The notes: generated by a model from the sequence alone, not told the origin. A stretch of DNA of 64,000 nucleotides from Salinisphaera sp. Q1T1-3 (GCF_003602005.1 NZ_QZWD01000003.1:233727-297726), one strand, 5' to 3'. Counted from the first letter of the stretch, positions 38,729 through 48,491 are shown. A program made the numbers and translations.

Positions 38729-39451
38729 ATGCAAGCAACCGACTACGCCACTTTCCTGCCCGGCGGGCAGCACTGGTCGCTGCGCCTTCGGCGACACACG
38801 ACGATGACGCTGACCGCGCGCGAGCCCGACACCAACGTGGGTGTGCTGCTGTTCAATCCGGAGAATACGCGCGAGCGGCTGAATCTGCCGGACACGCTCA
38901 AGTGCCAGCACACCTTCAAACTGACCCGCGGCCACTGTCTGTACTCCGATATGGGTCGTATCTTGGCCTCCATCGTCGCCGACGATCTGGGCTGGCACGA
39001 CAGCGTCGGCGGGAATCTGCACGCCGGCCACATGGTGGCCAAGGGGTGGCAGCCGGTCTCGTTCCAGGATGCACTGAACGACCGAACGCAGACCGGCCAC
39101 GACAGTTTCCTGATCGAAATGGCCAAGTACGGCCTGGGCGTGCGCGATCTTGCCGCCAATCTGAACCTGTTCAGCAAGGTGGCCACGGACGAGACCGGGG
39201 CCATGCAGTACGTCTCCGGCCATTGCCAGGCCGGTGCGTCGGTGACGCTGCGCTTCGAGATGGACACGCTGGTGATGCTGCACACCGCACCGCACCCGAT
39301 GGACCCGGCCGCCAATTACCCCAAACGCGGCGTGGATATCGCGCTCGGCACGACGACCCCGCCCGACGAACACGATGCCTGCTGGCAGTCCTGTGACGAG
39401 AACGCCCGCGGTTTCGCCAATAACCGCCTTTATCACCTCGGCGTGGCCTGA
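38729..39451 (+). CDS. DUF1989 protein, urea-carboxylase-associated / carboxyguanidine deiminase subunit
   Basis: This 240-residue cytoplasmic protein is one of the pair formerly called urea amidolyase-associated proteins. Such pairs have since been shown to act together as carboxyguanidine deiminase, converting carboxyguanidine to allophanate and ammonia. Family signs are TLKCQHTFKLTRGHCLYSDMGRI, the GHDSFLIEMAKYGLG segment and NLNLFSKVATDETGAM. It lies 32 bp after the symporter gene with CGAGG before its ATG, and 54 bp before the second DUF1989 gene. Which of the two is the A or B subunit I cannot tell. Confidence 0.82.
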   Translation: MQATDYATFLPGGQHWSLRLRRHTTMTLTAREPDTNVGVLLFNPENTRERLNLPDTLKCQHTFKLTRGHCLYSDMGRILASIVADDLGWHDSVGGNLHAGHMVAKGWQPVSFQDALNDRTQTGHDSFLIEMAKYGLGVRDLAANLNLFSKVATDETGAMQYVSGHCQAGASVTLRFEMDTLVMLHTAPHPMDPAANYPKRGVDIALGTTTPPDEHDACWQSCDENARGFANNRLYHLGVA

Positions 39452-39505
39452 GCCGGCCAGCGCACGCACGCCGCGTTTTCACGACTTCTTCGGAGACCCC
39501 ACCCC

Positions 39506-40147
39506 ATGACCATCACAAGCCAGCGCCGCGAAGACAACGCGCTATTCCGGCAGTTCATCGATGCCGGCGATCATTACATCGGCCCGGTCTATGCCGGCCA
39601 GACGCTGCGGATCGTGGATGTCGAGGGCAACGAGGCCGCCGACACGCTGTTCTTCAATCTGGCCGACCCGTCCGAGCGTTACAGCTGCATGGACACGCTG
39701 CGCGAGCAGAGCAACGTGTATCTGACCACGGGCAGCGAACTGCGCTCGAATCTCAACAACGTGATGCTCACGATCACCGCCGACACCGTGGGCCGCCACG
39801 ACACGCTGGGCGGCGCCTGTGCCAGCGAGTCCAACACCGTGCGCTATGACCTGGAAAAGCGCCACATGCACTCGTGTCGCGACAACTGGATGCTGGCGAT
39901 CGCCAATCATCCCGAATACGGCATCGAGAAGCGGGATATCGCGCACAACATCAATTTCTTCATGAACGTGCCGGTGACCGCCGAGGGTGATCTGTACTTC
40001 GACGACGGTATTTCCGGCGCCGGCCAGTACGTCGAGATGACCGCGGCCATGGACGTCGTCGTGCTCATTTCCAACTGTCCGCAGCTCAACAATCCCTGCA
40101 GCGGCTTCAATCCAACGCCGCTGGAAGTGCTTGTCTGGTCCGACTGA
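39506..40147 (+). CDS. DUF1989 protein, second urea-carboxylase-associated / carboxyguanidine deiminase subunit
   Basis: This 213-residue protein is the partner of the preceding DUF1989 protein. It shows GQTLRIVDVEGNEAADTLFFNL, LTITADTVGRHDTLGGACASESNTVRY and the C-terminal NPCSGFNPTPLEVLVW, conserved family features with cysteines that may bind metal. The two proteins are only distantly alike, as expected for a heteromeric enzyme. GGAGA-type Shine-Dalgarno precedes the ATG, and the carboxylase gene follows 89 bp later. Confidence 0.85.
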   Translation: MTITSQRREDNALFRQFIDAGDHYIGPVYAGQTLRIVDVEGNEAADTLFFNLADPSERYSCMDTLREQSNVYLTTGSELRSNLNNVMLTITADTVGRHDTLGGACASESNTVRYDLEKRHMHSCRDNWMLAIANHPEYGIEKRDIAHNINFFMNVPVTAEGDLYFDDGISGAGQYVEMTAAMDVVVLISNCPQLNNPCSGFNPTPLEVLVWSD

Positions 40148-40236
40148 CGCATCGCGCGTCCGGCCGCGACGGGGACGACCTCGTCATCAGCGCGGCCCGA
40201 TTCCCGCGGGACGACCCGCCGACCGGTTGATTCGCC

Positions 40237-43200
40237 ATGCTCAACAAGATTCTGATCGCCAACCGCGGCGCCATCGCCACACGCATCCAGCGCACCTGTC
40301 GCGAACTCGGGGTGGCCAGTGTCGCGGTCTATGCCGAGGCCGACCGCCACGCGCTGTTCGTCCAGCAGGCCGATGAAGCCTACTCGCTCGGCGAGGGCAG
40401 CGCCCGCGAGACCTATCTGGATATCGACAAACTGCTCGCGATCGCGGTCCAGACCGGCGCCGAGGCGATCCACCCCGGCTATGGCTTTCTGTCGGAGAAC
40501 GAGGGCTTCATTCGCGCGGTCGAGGCGGCCGGTCTGGTCTTTCTCGGGCCGACGCCGGCACAGGTCCGGGCCTTCGGCCTCAAGCACGAAGCCCGACAGT
40601 TGGCCGAGCGGGCCGGTGTGCCGCTGGTGCCGGGGTCGGCGCTGCTGGATTCGGCCGAACAAGCCGTCGCCGAGGCCGAACGCATCGGCTATCCGGTGAT
40701 GCTCAAGTCCACGGCCGGGGGCGGCGGCATCGGCATGAAGATCTGCCATGACAGAGACAGCGTTGCCGATGGCCTTGATTCGGTGCGCGGGTTGGGCCAG
40801 CGCAATTTCGGCGATGCCGGCGTCTTCGTCGAGCGCTATATCGAGCGGGCACGTCATCTCGAAGTCCAGTTGTTCGGCGACGGGCAGGGCCGGGTCGTGG
40901 CCCTTGGCGAGCGGGATTGCTCCAGCCAGCGCCGTAACCAGAAGGTCGTCGAGGAATGTCCGGCACCGGCGCTGCCCGTCGCCGTGCGCGATGAATTGCT
41001 GGCCACGGCCGTGACCCTGGGCGAGTCGATCGATTATCGTAGCGCCGGCACCGTCGAGTTCATCTACGACGCAGACCGAGAGGCCTTCTATTTTCTCGAG
41101 GTCAATACCCGCCTCCAGGTCGAGCACGGTGTGACCGAGTGTGTCTGGGGCGTGGACATCGTGGCCTGGATGATCGAACTCGGGGCCGGCGGGCTGGATG
41201 ATCTCGCTGCCCGGGCGGCGGCGCTGACGCCGTGCGGACATGCCATCCAGGCCCGGCTCTATGCCGAGGATCCGCACCAGGATTATCGGCCGAGCGCGGG
41301 GTTGCTCACCGAGGTCGTGTTCCCCGACGGCCCCGGCGTCCGGATCGATCACGCGATCGAGGCCGGCTTCGAGGTCTCGCCGTTGTTCGATCCGATGCTG
41401 GCCAAGCTGATCGTGCATCGCGCCGATCGAGCCGCGGCGATTGCGGGTCTGGGCGAGGTGCTGGCCGACAGCCGCATCTACGGCATCGAAACCAATCTGA
41501 GCTGGCTCGCGCATGTGTTGGCCGATTCGAGATTCACGACTGCGGATTTCCATACCCGCTGGCTGGCCGATCTCGAGTGGGCGCCGCCGACCGTGGACGT
41601 GCTGGATGCCGGCACGATGACCACGATCCAGGACTGGCCGGGTCGGACCGGCGCCTGGGATGTCGGCGTGCCGCCGTCCGGGCCATTCGACGACTGGTCG
41701 TTCCGGCTGGGCAATCGGCTGCTCGGCAACGATGCGGGTGCCGCAGGCCTGGAGATCACCCTGGTCGGCCCGCAGCTGCGCTTCAATCGCGCCACGCGCA
41801 TCGTGCTGGCCGGAGCGGCCATTCAGGCCACACTCGACGAGGCACCGATCGAGTCATGGCAGGTTGTCGACGTGGCGGCCGGGGCCGTGCTCAAGTGCGA
41901 CAAGGTCGTCGGCGGGGTGCGGGCCTATCTGCTGGCGGCCGGTGGTATCGATTGCCCGACCTATCTCGGCTCACGCGCGACCTTCACGCTCGGTCAGTTC
42001 GGCGGCCATGCCGGCCGCGCGCTGCGGGCCGGCGACGTGCTGGCGCTGCCCGAGTGCCCGGCGGGCGGGGGCACCGCACTGGCCCGGGACCTCGTGCCGA
42101 GATTCGGCCAGGCCGGGGAGAACGGTCGGCACTGGGAAATCGGCGTGGTCTACGGGCCGCACGGCGCACCGGATTTCTTCACCGAAGACGATATCGAGAC
42201 GATCTTCGGCCACGATTGGGAAGTCCATTTCCACTCCAACCGTACCGGCATCCGCCTGAAGGGCCCGCGACCCGAATGGGCGCGCGAGGACGGCGGCGAG
42301 GCCGGCCTGCACCCATCGAATATCCACGACAACGCCTACGCGTTCGGGACCATCGATTTCACGGGTGACATGCCCGTCATCCTCGGTCCGGACGGCCCGT
42401 CGCTCGGCGGTTTCGTCTGTCCGGCGACCACGGCCCGTGCCGAGCGCTGGAAGCTCGGTCAGCTCGGGGCCGGCGACACGGTACGTTTCGTGCCGATCAG
42501 CATCGAGACGGCGCGTGGGCTCGAGCAGGCCCAGGATGCGGCACTCGCATCGCTTTCGGCGCCGACCTCGCCGGCGCTGTCCGTCGAACGCGGCAGCCCG
42601 GTGGTTCGGGCACGCGACGCCGAAGCCGCCGGTGAACGACTGGTCTATCGGCGTGCCGGAGACGATTTCCTGCTCCTCGAATTCGGCGAGATGGAACTGG
42701 CCATCAAGCTGCGTTTCCGGGCCCATGCCTGGATGCTATGGCTGCGCGAGCGTCCCATCGACGGCATGCAGGAACTCACGCCGGGTATCCGCTCGCTGCA
42801 GATTCATTACGACCCGCGCCGCCTGTCGCTCGATGCGCTGATGGCTCATCTCGCCCCGGCGGAGGCCGAGCTGCGCGATATCGAGGATCTGGAAATCGAA
42901 TCGCGCATCGTGCATCTGCCGCTGTCCTGGGACGATCCGGCCTGTCAGGAAGCCATCGACAAATACCAGCGCAGCGTCCGGCCGGATGCCCCCTGGTGCC
43001 CGAGCAACCTGGATTTCATCAAGCGCATCAACGGTCTGGACAGCCACGAGGATATTCGCGACGTAGTCTTCAACGCGCGTTATCTCGTCATGGGGCTCGG
43101 CGATGTATATCTCGGTGCGCCCGTGGCCACGCCGCTCGACCCGCGCCAGCGCCTGGTCACCACCAAGTACAATCCGGCACGCACCTGGACCGCCGAAAAC

Positions 43201-43839
43201 TCGGTGGGCATCGGTGGGGCGTATCTGTGTGTCTACGGTATGGAAGGGCCGGGCGGTTACCAGTTCGTCGGGCGCACGCTACAGGTCTGGAACCGCTACC
43301 GCGAAACCGAATTCTTCGACCGGCCGTGGCTGCTGCGCTTCTTCGACCAGCTACGGTTTTATGAAGTCAGCCACGATGAGTTGATGGATATCCGCTCGGA
43401 ATTCCTGCACGGCCGGTTCGATCTGAAGGTCGAAAAGACCACGTTCTCCCTGGCCGAGCACGACCGCTGGCTGGCCGACAGGCAGGACTCGATCGATGCC
43501 TTCCGCGAGCAGCGACAGGCCGCTTTCGAGGCGGAAATGGCCGCCTGGCGCGCCAACGGGCAGTTCACGTTCGAGGATCATCTGCCCGAGACGTCCGAGG
43601 TCGCCGAGCTGGCCGACGACGAATACGGCATCGACTCGCCGGTTTCGGGCAGTCTGTGGAAACTCGAAGTCGCGCAAGACGATGACGTGGCTGCGGACCA
43701 GCTCGTGGCCAAGGTCGAATCGATGAAGATGGAGGTCGAAATCCGGGCCCGGCGTGCCGGACGCGTGAGCCGTCTGCCGATCGGCGAGGGCGGGGCCGTG
43801 AGTGCCGGCCAGCCGGTGGTGATCCTGGCGACGCCGTGA
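40237..43839 (+). CDS. Biotin-dependent urea/guanidine carboxylase
   Basis: This 1200-residue single-chain carboxylase uses ATP, bicarbonate and biotin to carboxylate urea or, more likely here, guanidine. The biotin carboxylase domain (about 1-450) has an ATP-grasp loop TAGGGGIGMKI and EVNTRLQVEHGVTE. The carboxyltransferase part contains an AHS2/PxpC-like domain from about 452 (DAGTMTTIQDWPGRTGAW) and an AHS1/PxpB-like domain from about 801 to 1010. A BCCP domain ends the chain with biotinyl Lys1164 in ESMKME. The allophanate hydrolase is a separate protein, unlike the yeast fusion. Presence of the DUF1989 pair argues for guanidine as substrate; the sequence alone does not settle it. Confidence 0.92.
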   Translation: MLNKILIANRGAIATRIQRTCRELGVASVAVYAEADRHALFVQQADEAYSLGEGSARETYLDIDKLLAIAVQTGAEAIHPGYGFLSENEGFIRAVEAAGLVFLGPTPAQVRAFGLKHEARQLAERAGVPLVPGSALLDSAEQAVAEAERIGYPVMLKSTAGGGGIGMKICHDRDSVADGLDSVRGLGQRNFGDAGVFVERYIERARHLEVQLFGDGQGRVVALGERDCSSQRRNQKVVEECPAPALPVAVRDELLATAVTLGESIDYRSAGTVEFIYDADREAFYFLEVNTRLQVEHGVTECVWGVDIVAWMIELGAGGLDDLAARAAALTPCGHAIQARLYAEDPHQDYRPSAGLLTEVVFPDGPGVRIDHAIEAGFEVSPLFDPMLAKLIVHRADRAAAIAGLGEVLADSRIYGIETNLSWLAHVLADSRFTTADFHTRWLADLEWAPPTVDVLDAGTMTTIQDWPGRTGAWDVGVPPSGPFDDWSFRLGNRLLGNDAGAAGLEITLVGPQLRFNRATRIVLAGAAIQATLDEAPIESWQVVDVAAGAVLKCDKVVGGVRAYLLAAGGIDCPTYLGSRATFTLGQFGGHAGRALRAGDVLALPECPAGGGTALARDLVPRFGQAGENGRHWEIGVVYGPHGAPDFFTEDDIETIFGHDWEVHFHSNRTGIRLKGPRPEWAREDGGEAGLHPSNIHDNAYAFGTIDFTGDMPVILGPDGPSLGGFVCPATTARAERWKLGQLGAGDTVRFVPISIETARGLEQAQDAALASLSAPTSPALSVERGSPVVRARDAEAAGERLVYRRAGDDFLLLEFGEMELAIKLRFRAHAWMLWLRERPIDGMQELTPGIRSLQIHYDPRRLSLDALMAHLAPAEAELRDIEDLEIESRIVHLPLSWDDPACQEAIDKYQRSVRPDAPWCPSNLDFIKRINGLDSHEDIRDVVFNARYLVMGLGDVYLGAPVATPLDPRQRLVTTKYNPARTWTAENSVGIGGAYLCVYGMEGPGGYQFVGRTLQVWNRYRETEFFDRPWLLRFFDQLRFYEVSHDELMDIRSEFLHGRFDLKVEKTTFSLAEHDRWLADRQDSIDAFREQRQAAFEAEMAAWRANGQFTFEDHLPETSEVAELADDEYGIDSPVSGSLWKLEVAQDDDVAADQLVAKVESMKMEVEIRARRAGRVSRLPIGEGGAVSAGQPVVILATP

Positions 43840-43879
43840 TGGATTACCGGCCTCGCCGCAGGGTGTAGCCAGTCCCGTA

Positions 43880-45088
43880 TCAGGCTGCGCTTTCCAAGGC
43901 GTCCGCCGTATCGGCTGAGACGATACGATCGCGGCCGAGGCGTTTCGCTTCGTAGAGCGCCGTGTCGGCGGAAACGAGCAGATCGATGGGCTGCATCGTG
44001 AGCTGCGGCGTCATACAGGCGACGCCGATGCTCACGGTGAGGATATTGAGCGCATCGGGCCGGGCCGGGTGCGGAATGGCAGCGGCGCGTATCGCATTGA
44101 CGATGTCGCGCGCCAGGCGAGCTGAATCGAGACGCTCGATATCGGCCATCACCACGAATTCCTCGCCACCGAAACGCGCGCACGACACGTGGCCGGCGTG
44201 CGTCTCCTGAAAACGCGAGGCAACGTTTTTCAGGCAATTGGCCAGGCTCGCCAGAATGTCATCGCCGCGGGTGTGGCCCTCGGTGTCGTTGAGCGATTTG
44301 AAATAGTCGACATCGATCATGAGGAGGGCCACCGGTGTCGAGGCATCAATCAACGCCTGAATCTGCTGATCGAGCGCGCGGCGGTTCATCAGCCCGGTCA
44401 GCGGATCGGTCAGAGACAGGTCGCGATAGTGTTGTTCCGCACGTCGGGCCTCGGCCGAATTCAGACGCGCTTGAAGAGAGTTCAGATAGTCCAGACACCG
44501 TCGTCGCTCGATCTGGTAGTTCGCATAGATGGCGAACGTGCAGGCCGTGAGCGACTGAAGCACGAAAGCCAGCTCCAGGGCCGGAGAAACATCGGATTTG
44601 AGCACCGCAACGACAGTGGCGGTGATGAAACAGAACCCGGTGAAGACGAGCGCGTACCGGAATCGCAATGCCAGCAGCATGTTGCCGAACATCAGGTGCA
44701 GCGGCAGTTCACCGAAGCTGTAGTTGCCCAGCGGCGCCTGCGTGAGCCAGAACATGAACGCGGGAATCAGGTAGGCGTTCATAACCCCGAACAGGACGAG
44801 CTGTTCCCGACGGGCCGGCGACAGGGCGCCCAGTACCCAGGCGATCAACACAGAAATCGATGTGACAAGGCCGAGCCGCAGAAAGACCGAAAGCCAGAGG
44901 ATGTCCGGCATCAGGGTGATCGCGGTCAGGTTATACATGTTGTAGAACACCAGCCCAACGACGATGTTGGCCCTCAGCGACGCCAGCCGCTTCGTACTGT
45001 GTTCGGCTTCATAACGGCGCTGGATCTGGGGCTCGAACCGCAACAGGGGGTCGCATCGAAGATGTAATGCGTTCTTCGTCAATTCCAC
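43880..45088 (-). CDS. Membrane-bound diguanylate cyclase
   Basis: The protein makes cyclic di-GMP from two GTP. The 402 residues have an N-terminal membrane sensor of about five or six helices (about 40-205, for example NIVVGLVFYNMYNLTAITLM), a linker coiled coil, and a GGDEF domain (about 230-395) with the active GGEEF loop in RFGGEEFVV. The RxxD inhibitory site expected five residues before GGEEF is not present, so product feedback may be absent. Start is GTG at 45088; a TTG two codons later has better spacing from GGAAGG and is an equal candidate. It converges with the carboxylase gene. Confidence 0.88.
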   Translation of the reverse strand: MELTKNALHLRCDPLLRFEPQIQRRYEAEHSTKRLASLRANIVVGLVFYNMYNLTAITLMPDILWLSVFLRLGLVTSISVLIAWVLGALSPARREQLVLFGVMNAYLIPAFMFWLTQAPLGNYSFGELPLHLMFGNMLLALRFRYALVFTGFCFITATVVAVLKSDVSPALELAFVLQSLTACTFAIYANYQIERRRCLDYLNSLQARLNSAEARRAEQHYRDLSLTDPLTGLMNRRALDQQIQALIDASTPVALLMIDVDYFKSLNDTEGHTRGDDILASLANCLKNVASRFQETHAGHVSCARFGGEEFVVMADIERLDSARLARDIVNAIRAAAIPHPARPDALNILTVSIGVACMTPQLTMQPIDLLVSADTALYEAKRLGRDRIVSADTADALESAA

Positions 45089-45420
45089 TACCTTCCCACC
45101 CCCGGCCGCAGGCTTTGGGACCGCATGGCGTTGCTGGAAATCGCTCGTACCAATGATGCTCTGCCCGCCACGCCCGTCGCTGCGATAACAGACATTACTA
45201 CAGTGATCCGGCTTCTTGTCGCGCGGGGTGTCGTGGTATCGGAACGAACGCCAGGTTGTCGTGCCCATCGATATCGGCGGCGACAGCGCCGGTTGTCGGC
45301 GCGGAAGGGCCATGGCGAGGGTGCGCTTGAAATGACCGAACGCGTATCGTTCGAAAGGCCGTGATCGGCCGGATCGATGATCCTGCGTATCGGCGGGCCC
45401 GTTGGTATCGCGGTATTCGC

Positions 45421-45449
45421 GGCCTGACACGCCAAGTGCATGTCAGGCC
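45421..45449. promoter_or_regulatory. Inverted repeat with 9-bp arms
   Basis: GGCCTGACA (45421-45429) and TGTCAGGCC (45441-45449) are perfect inverted copies separated by 11 bp. Centre-to-centre spacing of about two helical turns fits a dimeric repressor site; a stem-loop is the alternative. Confidence 0.4.
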
Positions 45450-45467
45450 GTGGGCGTCGTGTGGCCT

Positions 45468-45496
45468 CGTGAATAACTCACATCTGTTGTGGATAA
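45468..45496 (-). promoter_or_regulatory. Two DnaA-box-like sites
   Basis: TGTGGATAA at 45488-45496 is the exact complement of the consensus DnaA box TTATCCACA. CGTGAATAA at 45468-45476 gives TTATTCACG, one mismatch from TTATNCACA. They lie in the same orientation 20 bp apart. Confidence 0.45.
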
Positions 45497-45770
45497 CGCT
45501 GTGCGCAGCCGCCCGCAGTGCTTGCTAGGACTGGCTTAGTGGCCGTTGGTCACAAAATGTTCACCCCGGCCTGCCGTGTCGGCTGCGGCTCGGCGCGATA
45601 AAGCGATGTGTGTTGATGTCGAGGACGCTGCTTTCCAACCGCTTGCAACGTCGGGCGTGCGAGACTAACGCGCTGATTCGAAAGCCGTACCGATCTCGAA
45701 TGTTGAATTTTTCACTGGCACGGTGCGAGGCGGCGTCGCCGCCGGCCGTCGGCGACGTAATGAGCGGTCG

Positions 45771-46649
45771 ATGAATATCCTCGGCGCGGGGCAGGTCGCG
45801 GCTGCCGCCGTGTTGTGGGGGTTGCTCGGGCCGATGGGCAGTGCGCTCAATGCGGCCGGCTTCAGCGGTGCGGGCGTGGCCGCGCTGCGCCTGCTGGTCT
45901 GTGCGCTCGTGCTCGCCTGTGTGTTGCCGCTGTGGTGGCGTCGGGCCTTGGCGATGTGGCGTGTGCGACCGTTGCTTGCCGTCGCCCATGCGCTGCTCGG
46001 CGTGGTGGCCTACAACCTGGCTTACTTCGGCGCGGTGCAGCGTATCGGCGTCGGTTATGCCGTGAGCCTGTTGTACACCGCGCCGCTCTGGGTGTTGTTG
46101 TTCGGCTGGCTGGTACTGGGCCAACGGCCCGTGATACGCCAACTCATGCTGGCGGGGATCGCCCTGCTCGGCGTGGCGCTGGTCGTTGGCCTGATCGGTG
46201 AGGCGCCGGCGCTGGCACCGTTCGGCGCCGCGCTGGGTCTGGCGGCCGGGGCCTGCTATGCGCTCTATCCGGTGCTCGGTCAGCGGCTGATGCGGGAGGC
46301 GGACCCGGGCGCGGTCATGGCCAGCTCGTTCATCATCGCCGGGCTGCTCGTCGCCGCCTGGCCGACGAGTTGGCAGGCCGTGGACCGGTTGCTCTATACG
46401 GGGTCGCCGACGCTGTTCGCGCTGGTGGCCGGTATCAGTCTGGTTGGCACGCTGGGGGCCTATGTCCTGTTCACGCGCGGGCTCGTGCATGTCAGTGCCC
46501 CGGCGGCCGCCGTCATTGCCACGCTGGAGCCGGTGGTCGGGATCGTGCTGGCCTGGTGGTGGTTCGGCGACACGCTGACACCGGCACAGTTGGGCGGTGT
46601 CGTTCTGATTCTGGCGGCAAGCGCGGCCAGCGCCAGGCGGTCGCGCTGA
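45771..46649 (+). CDS. EamA-family transporter (drug/metabolite exporter)
   Basis: This 292-residue inner-membrane protein has ten predicted helices arranged as two EamA repeats (about 5-140 and 150-288). Typical signs are AAAVLWGLLGPMGSALN at the start, VAYNLAYFGAVQRIGVGYAVSLLYTAPLWV closing repeat one and APAAAVIATLEPVVGIVLAWWWFGD near the end. Substrates of the family include amino acids and nucleosides; none can be assigned here. The ATG at 45771 is used because it sits directly before the first helix. Confidence 0.87.
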   Translation: MNILGAGQVAAAAVLWGLLGPMGSALNAAGFSGAGVAALRLLVCALVLACVLPLWWRRALAMWRVRPLLAVAHALLGVVAYNLAYFGAVQRIGVGYAVSLLYTAPLWVLLFGWLVLGQRPVIRQLMLAGIALLGVALVVGLIGEAPALAPFGAALGLAAGACYALYPVLGQRLMREADPGAVMASSFIIAGLLVAAWPTSWQAVDRLLYTGSPTLFALVAGISLVGTLGAYVLFTRGLVHVSAPAAAVIATLEPVVGIVLAWWWFGDTLTPAQLGGVVLILAASAASARRSR

Positions 46650-46683
46650 CGGGGCGGGGCGCAGCCGGCCGGCAGGGCAGAGG

Positions 46684-47628
46684 CTATTTGCGGAGCATCA
46701 CCTGCTCGACGGCGTGATGCGCGCCCTTGGTGAGGATGAGACTGGCGCGCTCGCGTGTCGGCAGGATGTTTTCCAGCAGATTGCGCCGATTGATGTCGTG
46801 CCAGATACGGTTGGCCGTTTCGGTAGCCTGGGCGTCCGACAGGCCGGCGTACTTGTGGAAATAAGAGTTCGGGTCCGAGAACACGCTTTCGCGCAGCGTC
46901 ATGAACCGATCGAGAAACCAGCCATTGAGATGTTCGATCTCGGCGTCGACGTAGATCGAGAAATCCAGAAAGTCCGAGACGAACACATGATCGGCGTTCT
47001 GGGGATAGTCCATGCCGGACTGCAGGACGTTGAGCCCCTCGAGGATCAGGATGTCCGGCTGGTCCACGACCTGGCGGGTATCGTCGAGCACGTCATAGAC
47101 CAGATGCGAGTAGATCGGGACTTCCAGCGCCGGCACACCGGCCTTGAGCTGAGAGACGAAGGACAGCAGCCGATTGATGTCGAACGATTCGGGAAAACCC
47201 TTGCGGCCCATCAGGCCACGCGCTTCCAGTGTGGCGTTCGGGTAGAGAAACCCGTCGGTGGTCACCAGCGCGACGCGGCGCGAGGTCGGCCAGCGATCGA
47301 GCAGGGCCTGCAGCACGCGGGCCGTGGTGCTCTTGCCCACCGCCACACTGCCGGCAATGCCGATCACGAACGGCGGTCGGCGATCGTTGTTGCCGAGAAA
47401 GCGGTCCAGCGTGGTGCTTCGATGCTGGTTGGCGCTGACGTACAGATCGAGAAGCCGGGCCAGGGGCAGATAGATCTCGGCGACCTCATCCATCGACAAC
47501 GCTTCGTTGATCCCGCGCAGCGTATCGATTTCGCCGGACGTCAGTGTCATCGGCACGGCGTTGCGCAGCGCCGCCCACTGGGCACGGGAAAAATGCATGT
47601 AAGGGCTCTGAATCGGCCGGTCCGCCAT
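46684..47628 (-). CDS. coaA: Type I pantothenate kinase
   Basis: CoaA phosphorylates pantothenate, the first and feedback-controlled step of coenzyme A synthesis. The 314-residue protein shows the P-loop [18 protein letters not shown] at about residues 92-109, [28 protein letters not shown], the HLVYDVLDD segment, ILEGLNVLQ and the C-terminal [24 protein letters not shown]. All match the E. coli-type enzyme, which is inhibited by CoA. It converges with the EamA gene. Confidence 0.96.
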   Translation of the reverse strand: MADRPIQSPYMHFSRAQWAALRNAVPMTLTSGEIDTLRGINEALSMDEVAEIYLPLARLLDLYVSANQHRSTTLDRFLGNNDRRPPFVIGIAGSVAVGKSTTARVLQALLDRWPTSRRVALVTTDGFLYPNATLEARGLMGRKGFPESFDINRLLSFVSQLKAGVPALEVPIYSHLVYDVLDDTRQVVDQPDILILEGLNVLQSGMDYPQNADHVFVSDFLDFSIYVDAEIEHLNGWFLDRFMTLRESVFSDPNSYFHKYAGLSDAQATETANRIWHDINRRNLLENILPTRERASLILTKGAHHAVEQVMLRK

Positions 47629-47908
47629 GGCTATTCGCTTTATGTGGATTCAATGCGCCGAGCGCTCGCGACAGTCGGGCAGTGTACCGGTCTGTGCGCT
47701 GAACTGCGCCGCCCGGTGTGCGACCCATCGATGGCCATCGATGGCGAGCCCGGTGCGATGGCCTGTCATCGGCCGGGCGGTGCGGGGTTTTCGCGGGCGC
47801 TGCGCTGTCAGCCGAGCGCGGCGCCTTGCGTCGTTTGCGCGGCCGGCCGGCGCTATGCTGGGCAGGGATTGCGGGACGGCGCCCCGCGCAACGACTATGG
47901 GAGCCAGC

Positions 47909-48439
47909 GTGGACGAAATCATCACGTATCTGGAAATGACGGACCCGGCGGCGCTGTGTGGGCCGCGCCGGATGCCGCCGTCGTTTACCTTCGATCAGTG
48001 TCGGCCGGTCGAGCCGTCGTTGCATCGCTGGCTCTACATGACGGTCGGTACGCGCTGGCAGTGGAACGACCGCGCCGACTGGCGGCTGTCGGACTGGGCG
48101 GCCTACGGGCGACGGGACGACATCGAGCTCTGGGTCGCCCGGCGAGAGGCCGCTATCGTCGGATTCGTCGAACTGGCTCGACAAGCCGATCGCCACGTCG
48201 AAATCGTGTATTTCGGCCTGTGTCCGGCCTTCATCGGCTGTGGCTACGGGGCCGCCGTGCTCGCTGCCGGCGTGCGGGCCGCCTGGCAGGGCGATACCCG
48301 GCGGGTCTGGCTGCACACCTGCAATTTCGATCATCCGCGGGCGCTGGCGAATTACACCGCGCGTGGGTTCGTGATCCACGACGTGCGATATGCCGACGGC
48401 ACCGCGATCACGGCCGGCGACCACAACACGCGTATCTGA
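47909..48439 (+). CDS. GNAT-family N-acetyltransferase
   Basis: This 176-residue protein has a GNAT fold: the beta strands IELWVARREAAIVGFVELARQ, VEIVYFGLCPAFIGCGYGAAVLAAGV (motif A with the acetyl-CoA loop in a variant Q/RxxGxG form, IGCGYG) and the C-terminal RVWLHTCNFDHPRALANYTARGFV (motif B). The substrate is unknown. GTG at 47909 is chosen because GGGAG lies 5 nt before it; an in-frame ATG at 47897 would add four residues without a ribosome site. It is divergent from coaA. Confidence 0.83.
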   Translation: MDEIITYLEMTDPAALCGPRRMPPSFTFDQCRPVEPSLHRWLYMTVGTRWQWNDRADWRLSDWAAYGRRDDIELWVARREAAIVGFVELARQADRHVEIVYFGLCPAFIGCGYGAAVLAAGVRAAWQGDTRRVWLHTCNFDHPRALANYTARGFVIHDVRYADGTAITAGDHNTRI

Positions 48440-48491
48440 CACGGGCCGCGCCGGCTGCCAAGCCGCGCGATGCCCCGCGTCGCCTGCGGCA

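Larger units (their letters stand above)
45089..45770. other. 682-bp divergent region between diguanylate cyclase and EamA genes, no credible gene
   Basis: Frames over 100 codons exist but are arginine/serine-rich and look non-coding. The region holds a perfect 9-bp inverted repeat and two DnaA-box-like sequences, listed separately. Both flanking genes must be transcribed from promoters here. Confidence 0.6.

Noticed and set aside
45088..45441. 117-codon minus-strand frame upstream of the diguanylate cyclase
   Set aside because: It is rich in Arg, Ser and Thr with no hydrophobic core and no ribosome site, and it overlaps the inverted repeat; judged non-coding.
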